DNA from: Pyrrhoderma lamaoense
Lineage: Eukaryota > Basidiomycota > Agaricomycetes > Hymenochaetales > Hymenochaetaceae
Assembly: GCA_002794735.1 (NCBI GenBank)
Contig: NBAZ01000010.1
Coordinates: 744,001 to 808,000 of the forward strand
DNA: 64,000 nt
Direction: 5' to 3'
Below the pieces are notes generated by a model. It had not been told where the DNA came from and ran no database searches. It saw nothing but the letters and a program-made list of their open reading frames with translations. The first letter of the stretch is position 1. Each line of letters opens with the position of its first letter. This document shows, piece by piece, positions 26,317 to 37,737 of the stretch. Made by a program: the position numbers and the translations under genes.

Positions 26317-28797
26317 TTAAGCATCAGAAATAATAAGGTCTGCCGCCCTTTGTGCGATCGAATATGCAGTTGACATAGTATGCGAGGTTAATTGGAAGGG
26401 CAAAATTCCCGCGTCAATGACTCGGAGATTCTTTGTCCCATAGACCTTGAGTTCAGCACTAACAACCCCACCAATTGCTTCTGGCAACATTGCTGTACTT
26501 CCTATCCAATGACTTGCACCATAGGACGTGTTCTTGAGCCAAGAAGCGTATTCATTATCAGTAGCGTTGGATCCAAGAGAAGAAGGATCCGCAAACGCAT
26601 CCGAAACGTAATTAGAAAAAGGTGCACTTTGGAAAAGATCTCGGCTCTTGCGAGCAACAGCGACAGCTATCTTGAGGTCAAATTCATCAGAAAGCAAACG
26701 CGGTACAATTTGCGGTAGTGTGAAGGGGTCAGAGCTGACAACATGTATCCAACCACGAGATAGAGGTGTTAAAGGCCAAAACACCGCAGTGAACACCGAA
26801 GGGTAGCTTTCTCCAACAAATTCAGCTACAGGAACTGTAGGATTGATCCAAAACCAAGTTAGGATCTAGGACACTACGGTAAATCAGAAGACATGAACTT
26901 TACGTTTCACATTGGCGATGAGATTAGTAGCAGCTCCCAACACGGCAAGTGCGCCCTTTTGTGAAGCTAAGGCACCAACACTAACAAGGGATTTTGCACG
27001 AGCCGTAAGCCCTGAAATGAGGTTTTTGGCGATAGATACACTCTCTGATGATAGCATCTATTTTGAGTAAATCACTCTACCGTAAAGTAAAAGGACATAC
27101 CAGATGCGAATATTTCATCGATGTTCACGAGTGAGATAACAGGAGCAAAAAGATTGCGACCATCAATTATACCGGTGTCGTTCAAATAGGCATCCTGGAC
27201 AAGAGCTGAGGTCCCTGTTCCCGGCTGATCCTGATTTCTTTCATCTGAATCGTTCCTGATAGTTGATACGTTTACTAAATGGACTTACATTTAGATTAAG
27301 GCCAACACCAGGAAGATTGTACAATGTTTTAATGCCAAGCTTGTTGAGAATACTTCATAAAAATGAGTAATCAGTGCACCATATCTATCTCATTTGCAAG
27401 TTTGATGCATACGATTTTGAGCCAATACCCGATCGCTCGAGTATAGGTGCACTAGCCAAGGATCCTGAAGCGAGAAGGACTTCCTTGTTTGCATAGACGT
27501 TATACAATTTTTTGCTCGTGGAGTTGCCGAATTGAAGTCCCTTAGCTGTGAGATCGCTGCTACTCTTGAACAGCACTTTCGAAACGATATGCTCTGCCAA
27601 TACTGTTAATGATTCTCGTTGCTGATCAGCAGCCCATAGAAGAGCATCTGCAGCAGACGACCGGCGATTCTTTCCCGTAACTGGGTCGTACCAGATGGTC
27701 CAGCTTGTTGAAGCAGATTGAATTGTAGAGCGGTTGCTAAGGTCATCACCAACCGTTAACCCGTCAAAAACTAGCGGTAATGCCTTCTTGTATATTTCTT
27801 GTGCCTTAGGTATACGCATAGGGGTCTAATATCATGATTGATTAAGTTTAACGACATTCATTTTCCGTGCCTCAGAGACGTACTGGGAAAGATGTGTTGA
27901 CGGCACCATTGTATCCGTGTACAGCGCCATCATATGCAGCGCCATTCACTATTTGGTTCACGTCTGGGGGTGTGAAATTCTCAATTGCTCCATGTACTAG
28001 AGGTAGAAAGATGAATTTTTAGACTAATATTTGAATCCTCAGAAAATAAAACCGTCAGACTCACAGGCTCGAGTGTATTCCAATTCCATCCCTTGTTACC
28101 TAGTAGTTCGAGCGTATCTATTTCTGCCTTGGTTGGCCGGTACCATACCTTTGTAAGGACTTAATACACACTTCTTTCGATACATCACGGAAGCATACAT
28201 ACCATTCCATTGACTATCAAATGTTAGATTCTAAACTTAGTTTCGAGGATAATCTGAGCTATCTAGCCACTCACTTGAAGTTGATCCTCCGATACAAGCC
28301 TAGATTAATGTATTTATTCCATGTTTCATTTTGACATGAACACAGATGAAAACTTACTCCACTGTCGATAGTCCAAGATAGAGTGTTACCATCTTCGTCA
28401 TAGGCAGGATATTGCCAATTACAATATCCATCCTTCAAGTAGGAAGGAGCGTTGCATAAGATATTGAACAGAAAGATCCATGGAAAATCTAGAGAACTAA
28501 CCAAGTTTCCACGTTCTTCAGCATTATACACTGCCGAATTAGAGCGTGCATCCGGACCAGCTTCAATAATAAGTACTGTATATCCTTGAGCACTAAGCTA
28601 TGCGTTAAGGGGATGTCAGATTTTACAAAAGGATACTTTGTGAGTTGAAAGCTAACTTTATTAGCAACGGTGATTCCAGTCAGTCCACCACCTGCAATGA
28701 TGTAATCAAAAGTTTTATTAGCTGCAGCATTAGGGTCTGTTGTTACTGTTGTTGCAGCTACGAGGGGTACAAGGACGACAAGAGCTAGAGCGAGCAT
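26317..28797 (-). CDS. Secreted GMC oxidoreductase (AA3, glucose oxidase/dehydrogenase-like)
   Basis: An FAD-dependent glucose-methanol-choline oxidoreductase, oxidising sugars or alcohols outside the cell. The ATG at 28795-28797 begins a signal peptide ([15 protein letters not shown]). The Rossmann FAD motif follows as [17 protein letters not shown], then [27 protein letters not shown], the GMC signature region [26 protein letters not shown], and [18 protein letters not shown] (GMC signature 2). The C-terminus has [15 protein letters not shown], then the first catalytic His in [37 protein letters not shown] with the second active-site His, and [19 protein letters not shown] at the end. His/His rather than His/Asn fits the glucose oxidase/dehydrogenase branch. 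About ten introns are inferred. Substrate cannot be told from sequence alone. Confidence 0.92.
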
Positions 28798-29658
28798 CTT
28801 TGTTTAGCGTAGCTGGAATGATGAGAAATCCCGACGACGGGGAAGCTCGCTGATGTATTCGGACATAGAGCTGTACTTATAGTGATGTATTTTTGTTCAT
28901 TATGAGATCGTGTACCCTCCAGGTTAAAAAATTGATAAAGAATCATCATTCAGGGAAGCAGTGCGAATATTATCAGTCAACGTTAGTTACCATATGCACG
29001 CGTTCAATATTCCTGATCACGGATCACAGACGCACGGAGATCGTCACTCTTATACATTGACTCGGCCCAATAGATATGATTATGCCCTCATATGTTTGTA
29101 TGCATAATTCAATTTTGCATCAGTTTTCTCTGTGGAACAGGTACCACGCACTTCAAACGAGAGTCAGGAGTGGCAAGAAGAAATATACTTATGCCAATTT
29201 TTTGCATGAGTATGTGCCTGGTATATAGTTTGTGAGCTCATAGAGCACTAGTGCTGTTTACTAACGTCTAAGACCTAAGGACAGTTTACACGAGATTTCA
29301 AACGAGATGAGTACAGGGACCGAAATATCGCATTCTCCTGTCATTTATTGAACGGGACCTAACTTGATATCAACGTTGTGGCACGGTTAAGATGTTGCCC
29401 TGGTTCCTTGAGAGTGAGCATGTTTCACCAGTTTGCAACTCGTCAAATTTCGAATCGTCTGTAACCACTTCCATTCATCCGACAACCTTGACGACAGTTG
29501 ACGAACACTAATAATTTCTTACATAATATAGCTCCTTTCAGGCAGGTTTAGTAAACCCAACAAATTCTCTTTCAACTCACCAGCAGTCAGTGACTGTTCG
29601 TGATTGTCTGCTGAAAGTATATAGCTCTCATCCTAATCAAACTTGTCGTCAACCCGAG
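28798..29658. other. Divergent promoter region, about 0.86 kb
   Basis: Lies between the minus-strand GMC gene and the plus-strand SET gene. No coding content is recognised. It should hold both promoters and the 5' leader of the SET gene. Confidence 0.6.
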
Positions 29659-32290
29659 ATGGGAAACAGGAACAGACCCTCCGAGGGTGTATACTCTATC
29701 GAGTCCCTAGTGGAATCTGTTTATGAAGAAGTCTGGACAGAATTTTACGCGTGGGAACAGGATAACTCAAATACTGTCATCAATACCCTTCAGAATAGAA
29801 ACTGGAGCCTGAAGCTAGTTCTACAGATTATCCCTTGGAAGACATAGTTCTACCCCATTCATTTACAAAAAATTGGGAGAATAAATACGCAATCGGAGCA
29901 GTCCCGGAGAATATAAGGTATAATAAGAATAAAACAAAGAACCGTCTTATCGTACCAAGAATTACTCAAGTAAATTGTTGCGTACTGGCAAGAAGCATTG
30001 AGCCATCCCCATTTTACGAAATGTGTACACCTATGCATGTAAATGTGTTTCACGGTGACGATTCAGATCATATGCCATTCAACCCATACCCGGATGATGA
30101 AGATTTTGATTTCGACTTCTACAGTCAATATCACGAAAAACTAGCCTGGGACTCGAATAAGCACAACCCAGATGGTAAGCAAAACTCATTCGAATTCATT
30201 ACTCGTTCATTGAGTATATATATTATAACCCCATCAGAGAAATCAATTGTTTTGGAAACATACCGGAAACTTCATCTGTACCATGATTTATCTCTTGAAG
30301 ACATTGAAGCGGTGGAGATTCTTCCTCCATTCTCGTACTGGAAATTTGGACAGCAGTGAGTCTCTTCGGGGGAAGGAGGTTGCACATATTCTATGTTTCT
30401 TATTATAATCAGGGATCTGCTACAGTGGCGCATTTTCCCAGTACTCCACGAGGACATCCCGACTACAAAATCCGAAACATTCAGTGAACGATTTCAACAG
30501 GCCATAGATAGCTTCTGTTCCAACTTGAATTGTATAACGGCACACTGCGAAACTCACAGTAAGCCTACGTATATACTTGAGATTATAACTCTCATATGTA
30601 TAATATTTTTTGTCTAATCAGTAATGTATCCCGGGGAAGGCTCGTCAACTTCACTAGTTTCGAAGAGTCACAGATTTACACCTCCATCCCCTTGTGGATC
30701 CCTCTGTTTTCTTCTCGCGGACAGTGAGAGCCCCTACTCTTGCGATGAGAATGCTGAAGATACGGCTCTAGTTGACAAAGTTTCCTTGATGAGCAAATAT
30801 ATCCAAGATGTTTCATGTTGTGAACTCTCGCGAATCTGTTTTACGACGTGCAGAAGGGTATAACCGGAACACTTTCGATAGTTTTATAAGTCTCATAATG
30901 TAACTCCAACACAGATGCATAATGTTCTACAGAAATGCCTCAAGGGAGGTATGATTTCTGAGGATCCCGGTCGTGAAGATGCAGATGAAAGTATATATAG
31001 GTCTAAACTACGTGAGTTCGTTATCTACATATTTATCTCACTTCGAAAATCTAAAATCTTGTCTTAGTAAAAGACTTCAGCAGAGCCGAACCGTGAGTTG
31101 TGTAGGACCTTTGCCCGATTTTTCATCGACCTCTCACCCCTAAACAGCACGGATCCTTGCGAACACGAAGGGCCGTGCAACTACGAATCTAGATGTGTAT
31201 GTTTCAAAACTCGGGTTCATTGTGAGAAAGGATGTCGTTGTTCACCAGACTGTAAGAAAAATCAACAATCCTTTGCACCGTTGAATATAGTTTACCACAG
31301 TTGATCTGCTCCATAGGTAAGCGTAGGTATCCAGGTTGCTCCTGCAAGCATTCAGGAACTGGTAAACAGAGAGCAAAATCATGTGGAACTGAGAATTGTC
31401 CATGTTATGCTTCTGGGAGGGAATGTGATCCCGAACGGTGTGGATCCTGCATACCCCAGTGAGTTTTTCTGAAGTTTGGAGGTTACTTATCTCACAAGAA
31501 TTGCTTAGGAATGGCCGTAAGTTATCGCTGAAGCTCTCAATCAGGGAGCCAAACCCTTACTCTTAGTCTCTTGCAGATGGACGTTGTCGTAACACCCAGT
31601 TTCAACGTGGCGAGCGTAAAGTAGTTCCATGCCCTTATTGAGTGTCTGGTACTCGGAACTAATAAGGATTACTGTTGAAGAATGTCTTTGTTGCTAAAAG
31701 CACCCATGGATTTGGGCTATTCATCAATGAAGCTGTATCTCCTGATGAATTCATTCTTGGTCAGTGCCAACCCCCCTCATGGTATAGGAGCGTTCGGTGA
31801 CTTATTTGTTGACACTAAGAATACGTCGGAGAGATAATATTTTCGCCAACAGTCGACAGCCGAGAGTATGTATTGGGCTTCTTCGTGTCTGTAGAAATTT
31901 GATTCACCTTTATTCATAATAGCGTCCTTGTTTCGCATCGAAGCCGGGGATATGTATACTCCCTTACTGAGATGCTTTCGATTGACGCTTGGAGAAAGGG
32001 AAATGAATCACGTTTTATCAATCACGCGAAAGGAAAGAATGTAAATTGCGAAGCTAGATGTCAGTTGATTATTACATAGAGCTCTATATACCGATGCTGA
32101 CTGTTAGATGCAATTCTAACATTAGTTCGCTATGTAAACCGAGACCTAAGGATCGGAATTTTTGCTAGTAAGTGACGCATTTAATGAGAAAACGTAGATA
32201 TTGAACACTTGACGGCTTACAGCAAAACAAATGTGTGCTGGTACTGAACTGTTCTTAGACTATGGAGACTTGTTTTTCAAGGACCAATAA
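29659..32290 (+). CDS. E(z)/EZH2-type histone H3K27 methyltransferase (intact catalytic core)
   Basis: The catalytic subunit type of Polycomb repressive complex 2. The ATG at 29659 starts MGNRNRPSEGVYSIESLVES, then VWTEFYAWEQDNSN. Later exons give FYEMCTPMHVNVFHGDD, FCSNLNCITAHCETH and SPCGSLCFLLADSE. The CXC region reads CEHEGPCNYESRCVCFKTRV, HCEKGCRCSPDC, then RRYPGCSCKHSGTG, KSCGTENCPCYASGRECDPE and RCGSC. The SET domain has STHGFGLFINEAVSPDEFIL (GxG), YVGEIIFSPTVDSRE, YVYSLTEMLSIDAW, RKGNESRFINHAKGKNVNCE (catalytic N-H, with two more residues than usual before N-C), YVNRDLRIGIFAS and AGTELFLDYGDLFF. The stop is TAA 32288-32290. One single-base frame break at the three-A run 29799-29801 separates the first exon from LEPEASSTDYPLED; it is probably a base-call error. 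A degenerate paralogue lies at 42749-45534. Confidence 0.87.
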
Positions 32291-32511
32291 CTTGAATAAG
32301 GTAATAATAAGAAGGTAGTAGTGGAGGCCAATCACAACTCTTGCATCGCTGGGTTGCTACATGTTTTTGAATAGAATAGTTTTATTTTATTTTATTCGTA
32401 TTGTATATAAAGAAAAAACAATGCCATAAAAATGCAAGTAAATCACAGCGAATAAAGATACATTAGTTATAGTGGTACATGCTTTATCCAAATCAATGGG
32501 ATTAATCATCT

Positions 32512-33153
32512 TCAGGTTCGGGCCCGTCACCATGGTCCGTTTGGCGGCTTGCAGCAGTTGTAGCTTGGTGCTAATAAGACAACAAAAGTCAAGATCAAAA
32601 AGTTAGATAGTAAATGAATTTGCGACGCACTTGTCGTAACTTTGCAAGATGGATTTTGAGAGTCTCAGCGTAATTCTCGAAGCCGAGGCTCGTTAACGCA
32701 TAGAGCACATCTTCACCGCCTACTGTCTTCCGTTTTTCCAACCCACATTTCTCAGCCGCCTCGCTAGTTACAAAACTAATAAACTCCGATACACATTCCT
32801 GAACGCATTCTTTGGCGTCTTTCGCGATCTTCGCTGTTGGTGGTACACTCGACTTCATGATACGTGCTACGTTTGCGATCTAAAAACCCATTATGACACA
32901 CATAAGGTGACCAGGGGTCCAGTCCCGGAAGGAAGAACCCAATATTTCGTTTAATTAATACTACAAGCTTAATAGGAGTTTAGAGGGGGTAATGATAAGC
33001 ACACACAGGTAGGAAACGGTCTTGTTCACGATACTCTCCAACTTCATGGTCGCTGATGGCTTTTGGTTCTGGGACGTCTGCACTCCCCTCTGGTAACGAC
33101 AGACCATCCGCTGAAGGTCCCGGAGCGATACTGGGAGGTTGATTTTCAGACAT
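32512..33153 (-). CDS. HAP3: CCAAT-binding factor subunit NF-YB/HAP3
   Basis: A histone-fold subunit of the CCAAT-binding heterotrimer, acting in the nucleus. The ATG at 33151-33153 begins [20 protein letters not shown]. Exon 1 ends YREQDRFLP. An intron then leads to [80 protein letters not shown] and LRQ. This is the complete NF-YB histone fold, including the [14 protein letters not shown] start block and the SEAAEKC-x7-T-x-x-GEDVL-x-A-x-x-x-LGF core. A short last exon gives [20 protein letters not shown] and ends at TAA 32512-32514. About 155 residues. Intact. Confidence 0.96.
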
Positions 33154-33574
33154 GGGTTTTCTTAAGTGAGAATCAATGTTAAACGTTGCTTGCTTGCGTT
33201 TTTCCCAGATGTATATATCTCGGCCTTTTCGTATTTGGATACAACGAGGGGATCGTCTCGAAAGGTCTGAATAGAAACAAATTGTCCAAGATGGTAATTG
33301 GTAGTAACTTTTCTATAACCATACAAAAGCTGAGTGACTTGTTTGTAATATGCTCACGCGCGACCACGTTCTTTTAACTTAACATTCCATCATCCGTTGG
33401 ACCGTTCTTGGTCCAATTATAATAAATCATTTCGAGATAGGGGTATAAAGCATACAGAGCGTAAATAAACAAACAAAATCGTTCGAATAGTATGAACGTG
33501 CGAGCGAGGCACTTCAGTCATCAAGTGACGTAAAATATAATCATCAAGGACTCCAATGATAGATGCAAACTATA
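33154..33574. other. Intergenic, 0.42 kb
   Basis: Upstream region of the NF-YB gene and 3' flank of the next minus-strand gene. Overlapping open stretches at 33179-33377 mirror each other on both strands and resemble nothing. Confidence 0.6.
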
Positions 33575-34887
33575 CTAATCATCTCCCATTCTCGACAGGA
33601 ATACACCGTTACCAGAACTATTCGTTCTCCTCACACCACCAAATCCAACACTAGGGAACTTCGTCTCAGTTGGAAGAGGGGCGCTTTCTATTTTCGTCTG
33701 ACCGACTTGCTCAACAATGTACGGTTCAGTGGGTATAAGATTACGATCAAATGTCGATGACGCCGGTGAAGTGACAGAAGGGAGCGACGTTGACTGAGAA
33801 GATACTGAGCCAGATGATCTCTGACTGTTAGAATGAGACGCGCTCGCCGATGAACGCTTCTTTTTCTTCTGGCGTGGATTATCCGGAAGCGAATTTCCAG
33901 TTGAGGTCTGCGAGGCGGAGTTTGCTAAAAGCATGGTCTGAGGTTTCAAGGGGGATGTGCTGGAACGGTAATTACTATTTTGATGGGTAGAACTGAAATT
34001 TGATTGAGAGGCAGACGATCGAGAATGTGTATGTGAACGGGAGCTGTCTGAACCATGCGACCTTGATTTACGAGTATAAGCTTCTCCCCAAAGTCGGCTT
34101 CGGCATCTGCAGCACCATCTTTGGCAGTTGGCAAGATACCACCAACATAAGGACCAAATTCCTCTACTGGGGCACTAGGAGTCGTTGGAGACGCTGAACC
34201 CAAACTTGGATTAAATGATGAGGTATACTGGCCGCTTCCTTGGAATCCTTCAAAATCCTCTCCATCCATGTTCATCGCTGCACCATTAGCAATTGCCTCT
34301 GCAACACGCTTCAATTCACGGTGCTCTCTCCTCCGCCTTCGACGTTCCTCTTTATCATGTCGCTCCTGTAATCGCTGCCTCTCCTCCGCCTCACGTAGTT
34401 CAAACTCTCGAGCAGCTCTGGCGGCAACCTCTTGAGGGTTGGATACGGCTGCTACATCCAACGGAGAAGCATCAGAATCAAAGGCAGAGAGGGACGATGA
34501 AGAATGTGCTGATGCTAATCCTGTTGAGATGTGTAATCTCCTAGTCCTGGGAGTTTCATCTTCGGACTCTGAGAGAAAAATAGTAGGACGCCCAAATAGA
34601 TTATAACCGAATATCTGGATATTCTTTCTTGACCTGCGTTTCTTTTTGCGTCGTTGACCGCTACCGATGTTGGAATGTAAGGAAACTGTCTCCGCATCTA
34701 AGTCTGTTTCTTCTACATCCCCCATTAGTCTTTCGAGTTCATCGTAATTTGAAAGGTGTGCTCTGCTAGGACGACCTTCATTTTCTGTTCCAGAGTCGTC
34801 ACCTGTGCCACAGCGACTAGAAGCAAAGCAGGGCAAGCAAGTGCCAACAGTAGCGCGCACCCTGTCGGCCCAAGAGAATGAGTCCAT
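33575..34887 (-). CDS. Disordered, basic/acidic basidiomycete protein of unknown function
   Basis: The ATG is at 34885-34887 (MDSFSWADRVRATVGTCLPC), with CLPCFASSRCG nearby as a possible lipidated Cys cluster. The rest has DELERLMGDVEETDLDAETV, a basic patch RRKKKRRSRKN, IQIFGYNLFGRPTIF, then a charged helix EERQRLQERHDKEERRRRRR. The last part (QTSTGNSLPDNPRQKKKKRS, Ser-rich) ends FLSRMGDD and TAG at 33575-33577. The frame changes at the four-base run 34086-34089. Adding one base joins ADAEADFGG to EAYTRKSRSHGSDSSRSHTH, so I annotate one gene rather than two. I recall similar conserved Agaricomycete proteins, but no function. No domain is visible. Confidence 0.6.
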
Positions 34888-35413
34888 AAGCTAGAGGTGC
34901 TTTAACCAGATAAAGATAGGCTAGTATCTAGTTGATTTGCTGTGGATGATATTGAAAGTGAAAACCCGAAATCTGTTGTTGCACAATATGATGAGTGCTT
35001 AACACGAGTTTACACCGCTATAAGTGCATGGCAGACCGACCGGTATGGTTTACTTGCTTTCACATGCAACATCTCCCAAAAAAGCAACTATGATGATGAT
35101 CGACACTTATATAATCTAAGAGATAAAGTATATGTTCCGATTTTACTAAGTGTTTTGTTTGTTTACTAGACCTCAGATACAGTAATAACGTTAGTCTCGC
35201 TCCTCGTTGATATAAGACGTAGAGCGAGTATTCTCCCTTGTGTCCTTTGTTTGATGCGACCTAGCTTATTGGTGTCTCCTTGAGATCAAATTCAGGATGG
35301 GAATGATATTCCTGTAATTCTCCTGACCGCCCATGCTGTGCTAATTCATCCGAGGTCTCAATTATCTAGTATATGCTCTCAGGGTTTTTGCTAGTCTGCT
35401 TGTCACCACCAAT
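34888..35413. other. Divergent promoter region, 0.53 kb
   Basis: Lies between the minus-strand disordered protein gene and the plus-strand F-box gene. The open stretch 34942-35169 has no recognisable content and is rejected as a gene. Confidence 0.55.
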
Positions 35414-37398
35414 ATGCTGGCTACTAACGGAAGATTGCTCCCCAGCAGAACTCAGACTACGCGTCGTCCTTCGTCTCAAAAGCAAAGGATCAAAAAGTTG
35501 TACCCATCTATCGATACTAATCCTAGCACTTATGATCGGAAGGACCCGTTTGCAGCTCTGGATACTCTTAGGAAACTCCTGTCTTCACTGACAACGAGGA
35601 TTGGTGGTTGCCAGCTCAAACTGACACCAGAGGAGCATAAACTTTCCATACATCTTCTTACAATTGTTGAGCCAGTAAGAGGATACAATAATCCGACTAG
35701 ACATGTATAAATTGACTATCATTGCAGTTCGTTGGCACTGCTCCATCTCGCCGTTCTTTTATGCGTCAACCAACGGAGATTCTTGATGAAATAGTCTATC
35801 AAATCGACTCAAAGCGTGATCTACTATCACTTGCACTCTCATGCAAGCGCATGCATTCAGTCATCTTTCCCCGTCACTTTGACTACCGTACCATACGTTG
35901 CAAAATCAGTAACATTGCAGTTTGGAGTCATCTCTCGAATAATCGTGCTCTTGCTCTTAATGTCCGTTCTCTGGAAATCTTGGATGAACGCTCTTCGACT
36001 CCTTTATGTATACCCTCAGATCTACTAACAACCGATACTGAAATTGAGTCAAGTGATGATGAATTAGAGATGCACAATAAACAAGAGAAACTTTTCGTCT
36101 CTGCTCTTGCAAGAACGAACCGTTTAAATGTATTTATATGGTCCTGCAATCACTCACTGGTATCTCTGAGGAATGTCTGGCCTACTTTGATTAAATGCCA
36201 AACGCTCAAGTCGGTGGACATCAACGATAACCTGATCTTTGCACCAGAACCAGAACCTGAAACACGGTGTCGTCGAAAGCTCCCTCAGTTGTAAGCAATC
36301 ATAGCCGGAATGACTCTAGTTATGCTTATATATGTGACTAGTTACCATTAATATCGTCAGTTGCAGTACGTTCCGTCAGGAAGGGTTTCGGGCAGAGCAA
36401 GGTACCCCAGCTCCGCAAGGTCACCGGAATGTTACATCACTGTCCTAACCTCGAAGTGAGCTCATTCAGAATTAAACAATCAAACCAGTATTAAGTTACT
36501 ATCTTTAAGGTTCTCGACATACAATACTTCTCCCAGCCAGGCTACGCTAATTTATGTGCGGATGAGCTATTTTTATACGGACGCTGGCCCAGCCTACGTA
36601 CACTATACCTTACTTACCTCTCCTGTTCGCTTGAAGGATTTGATGCTGCTACTGCTTTTTTCGCAGTACACGTAAATATTGAAGTTCTACACTTGGATGT
36701 CGGACCTCGCTCGAATATAGCGAATTTCGTACTTCAGCCTGGATCCTTCCCTCGTCTTCGGGAGCTTAAGTGTAACAAAGAACTGGCCTATGCCGTTTTG
36801 ACTTGCCAATCAGAGTCAGGCCAGCGACGTCCACTTGAGACAATAAAGGGTGTCCGATTGACTGGACAAAGTCGCGATTTATCATTCTTGAATGCGCTAA
36901 GGCAATACGCAATCAAGCGCGTTGAACTTGACTCATATGGAGAACTCGATGATATAAGGAGGTTGGTGGAATGCGTACCCAAGGCCGTGTGGCTGGACAT
37001 TGGTAAAAAGGGAAGTTCGTCTTCTCTAAAGGACCTGTTACCATCTCAAGTGTTGTAAGTCTCTTTCTTCTATGATATCGAAAAGGTATAAGTTGACACA
37101 TATGATATAGGTCGATTGGGCAACCTTGCTTACTCAACTACCGGACTTGACAACATTCCATGGAGTTCCCTTCTTCTACGAGGTATCTAGCGGAGCTGTC
37201 AATGCTACCTCTACATCCATTGTGTCCCTATCCGACCGATCTCGTATCAAGAAAAACGATGAAGTTGCCTCTGTTTTGGCCTGGAAGTGTCCTAACCTAC
37301 GCAGAATGGATCACTGGGATGAACATGCTGGTAAGGTCATTGTACTGCTTAAGGTTGGAGAAAAAGTAAGGTGGGAAGTCCGGCGTGTGAAAGCATAA
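35414..37398 (+). CDS. F-box protein with leucine-rich-like repeats
   Basis: The ATG at 35414 begins MLATNGRLLPSRTQTTRRPS. After HLLTIVEP an intron (GTAAGA..CATTGCAG) joins FVGTAPSRRSFMRQPTEI, then the F-box LDEIVYQIDSKRDLLSLALS and CKRMHSVIFPRHFDYRTI. The next exons carry leucine-rich segments: NRALALNVRSLEILDERS, LFVSALARTNRLNVFIW, TGMLHHCPNLEVLDIQYFSQ, LCADELFLYGRWPSLRTLYL, NIEVLHLDVGPRSN, FPRLRELKCNKELAYAVL, LETIKGVRLTGQSRDLSFLN and LVECVPKAVWLDIGKKG. The tail has LLTQLPDLTTFHGVPFFYE and CPNLRRMDHW, then TAA 37396-37398. This is a typical Agaricomycete SCF-type substrate receptor. The target is unknown. It reads intact. Confidence 0.76.
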
Positions 37399-37737
37399 TG
37401 ATAAAGCCCGAGATTATGTTTAGAAGAATGAACCTATTCTCATATTACTTCAAGGATAACTCTGTATTTACATGTACTCGATAGATGACATACAATTGAC
37501 GATGAGATATATTTGAGATACAATTACAATCATATTCGCCGGAACAAATCCAGGTACATATAATGAAGTATTTCAGTACATTGTACAACACAAATCGAAT
37601 GTTAAAGTTATACAAGTTGATGGATGGATATCTTTATGCAAAGTGTTATTATCAGAACCAATTGAAATGCAAGAGAAAAGTAGAATGTCAATGAGATGAA
37701 ACGGACAATCCAGCAAAGAATGATCTTAAACAGATTA
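37399..37737. other. Convergent spacer, 0.34 kb
   Basis: AT-rich 3' flanks of the F-box gene (plus) and the tRNA ligase gene (minus). Nothing else is seen. Confidence 0.6.

Noticed and set aside
34942..35169. 75-codon open stretch with VVAQYDECLTRVY
   Set aside because: No family resemblance and no splice path into the following F-box gene.
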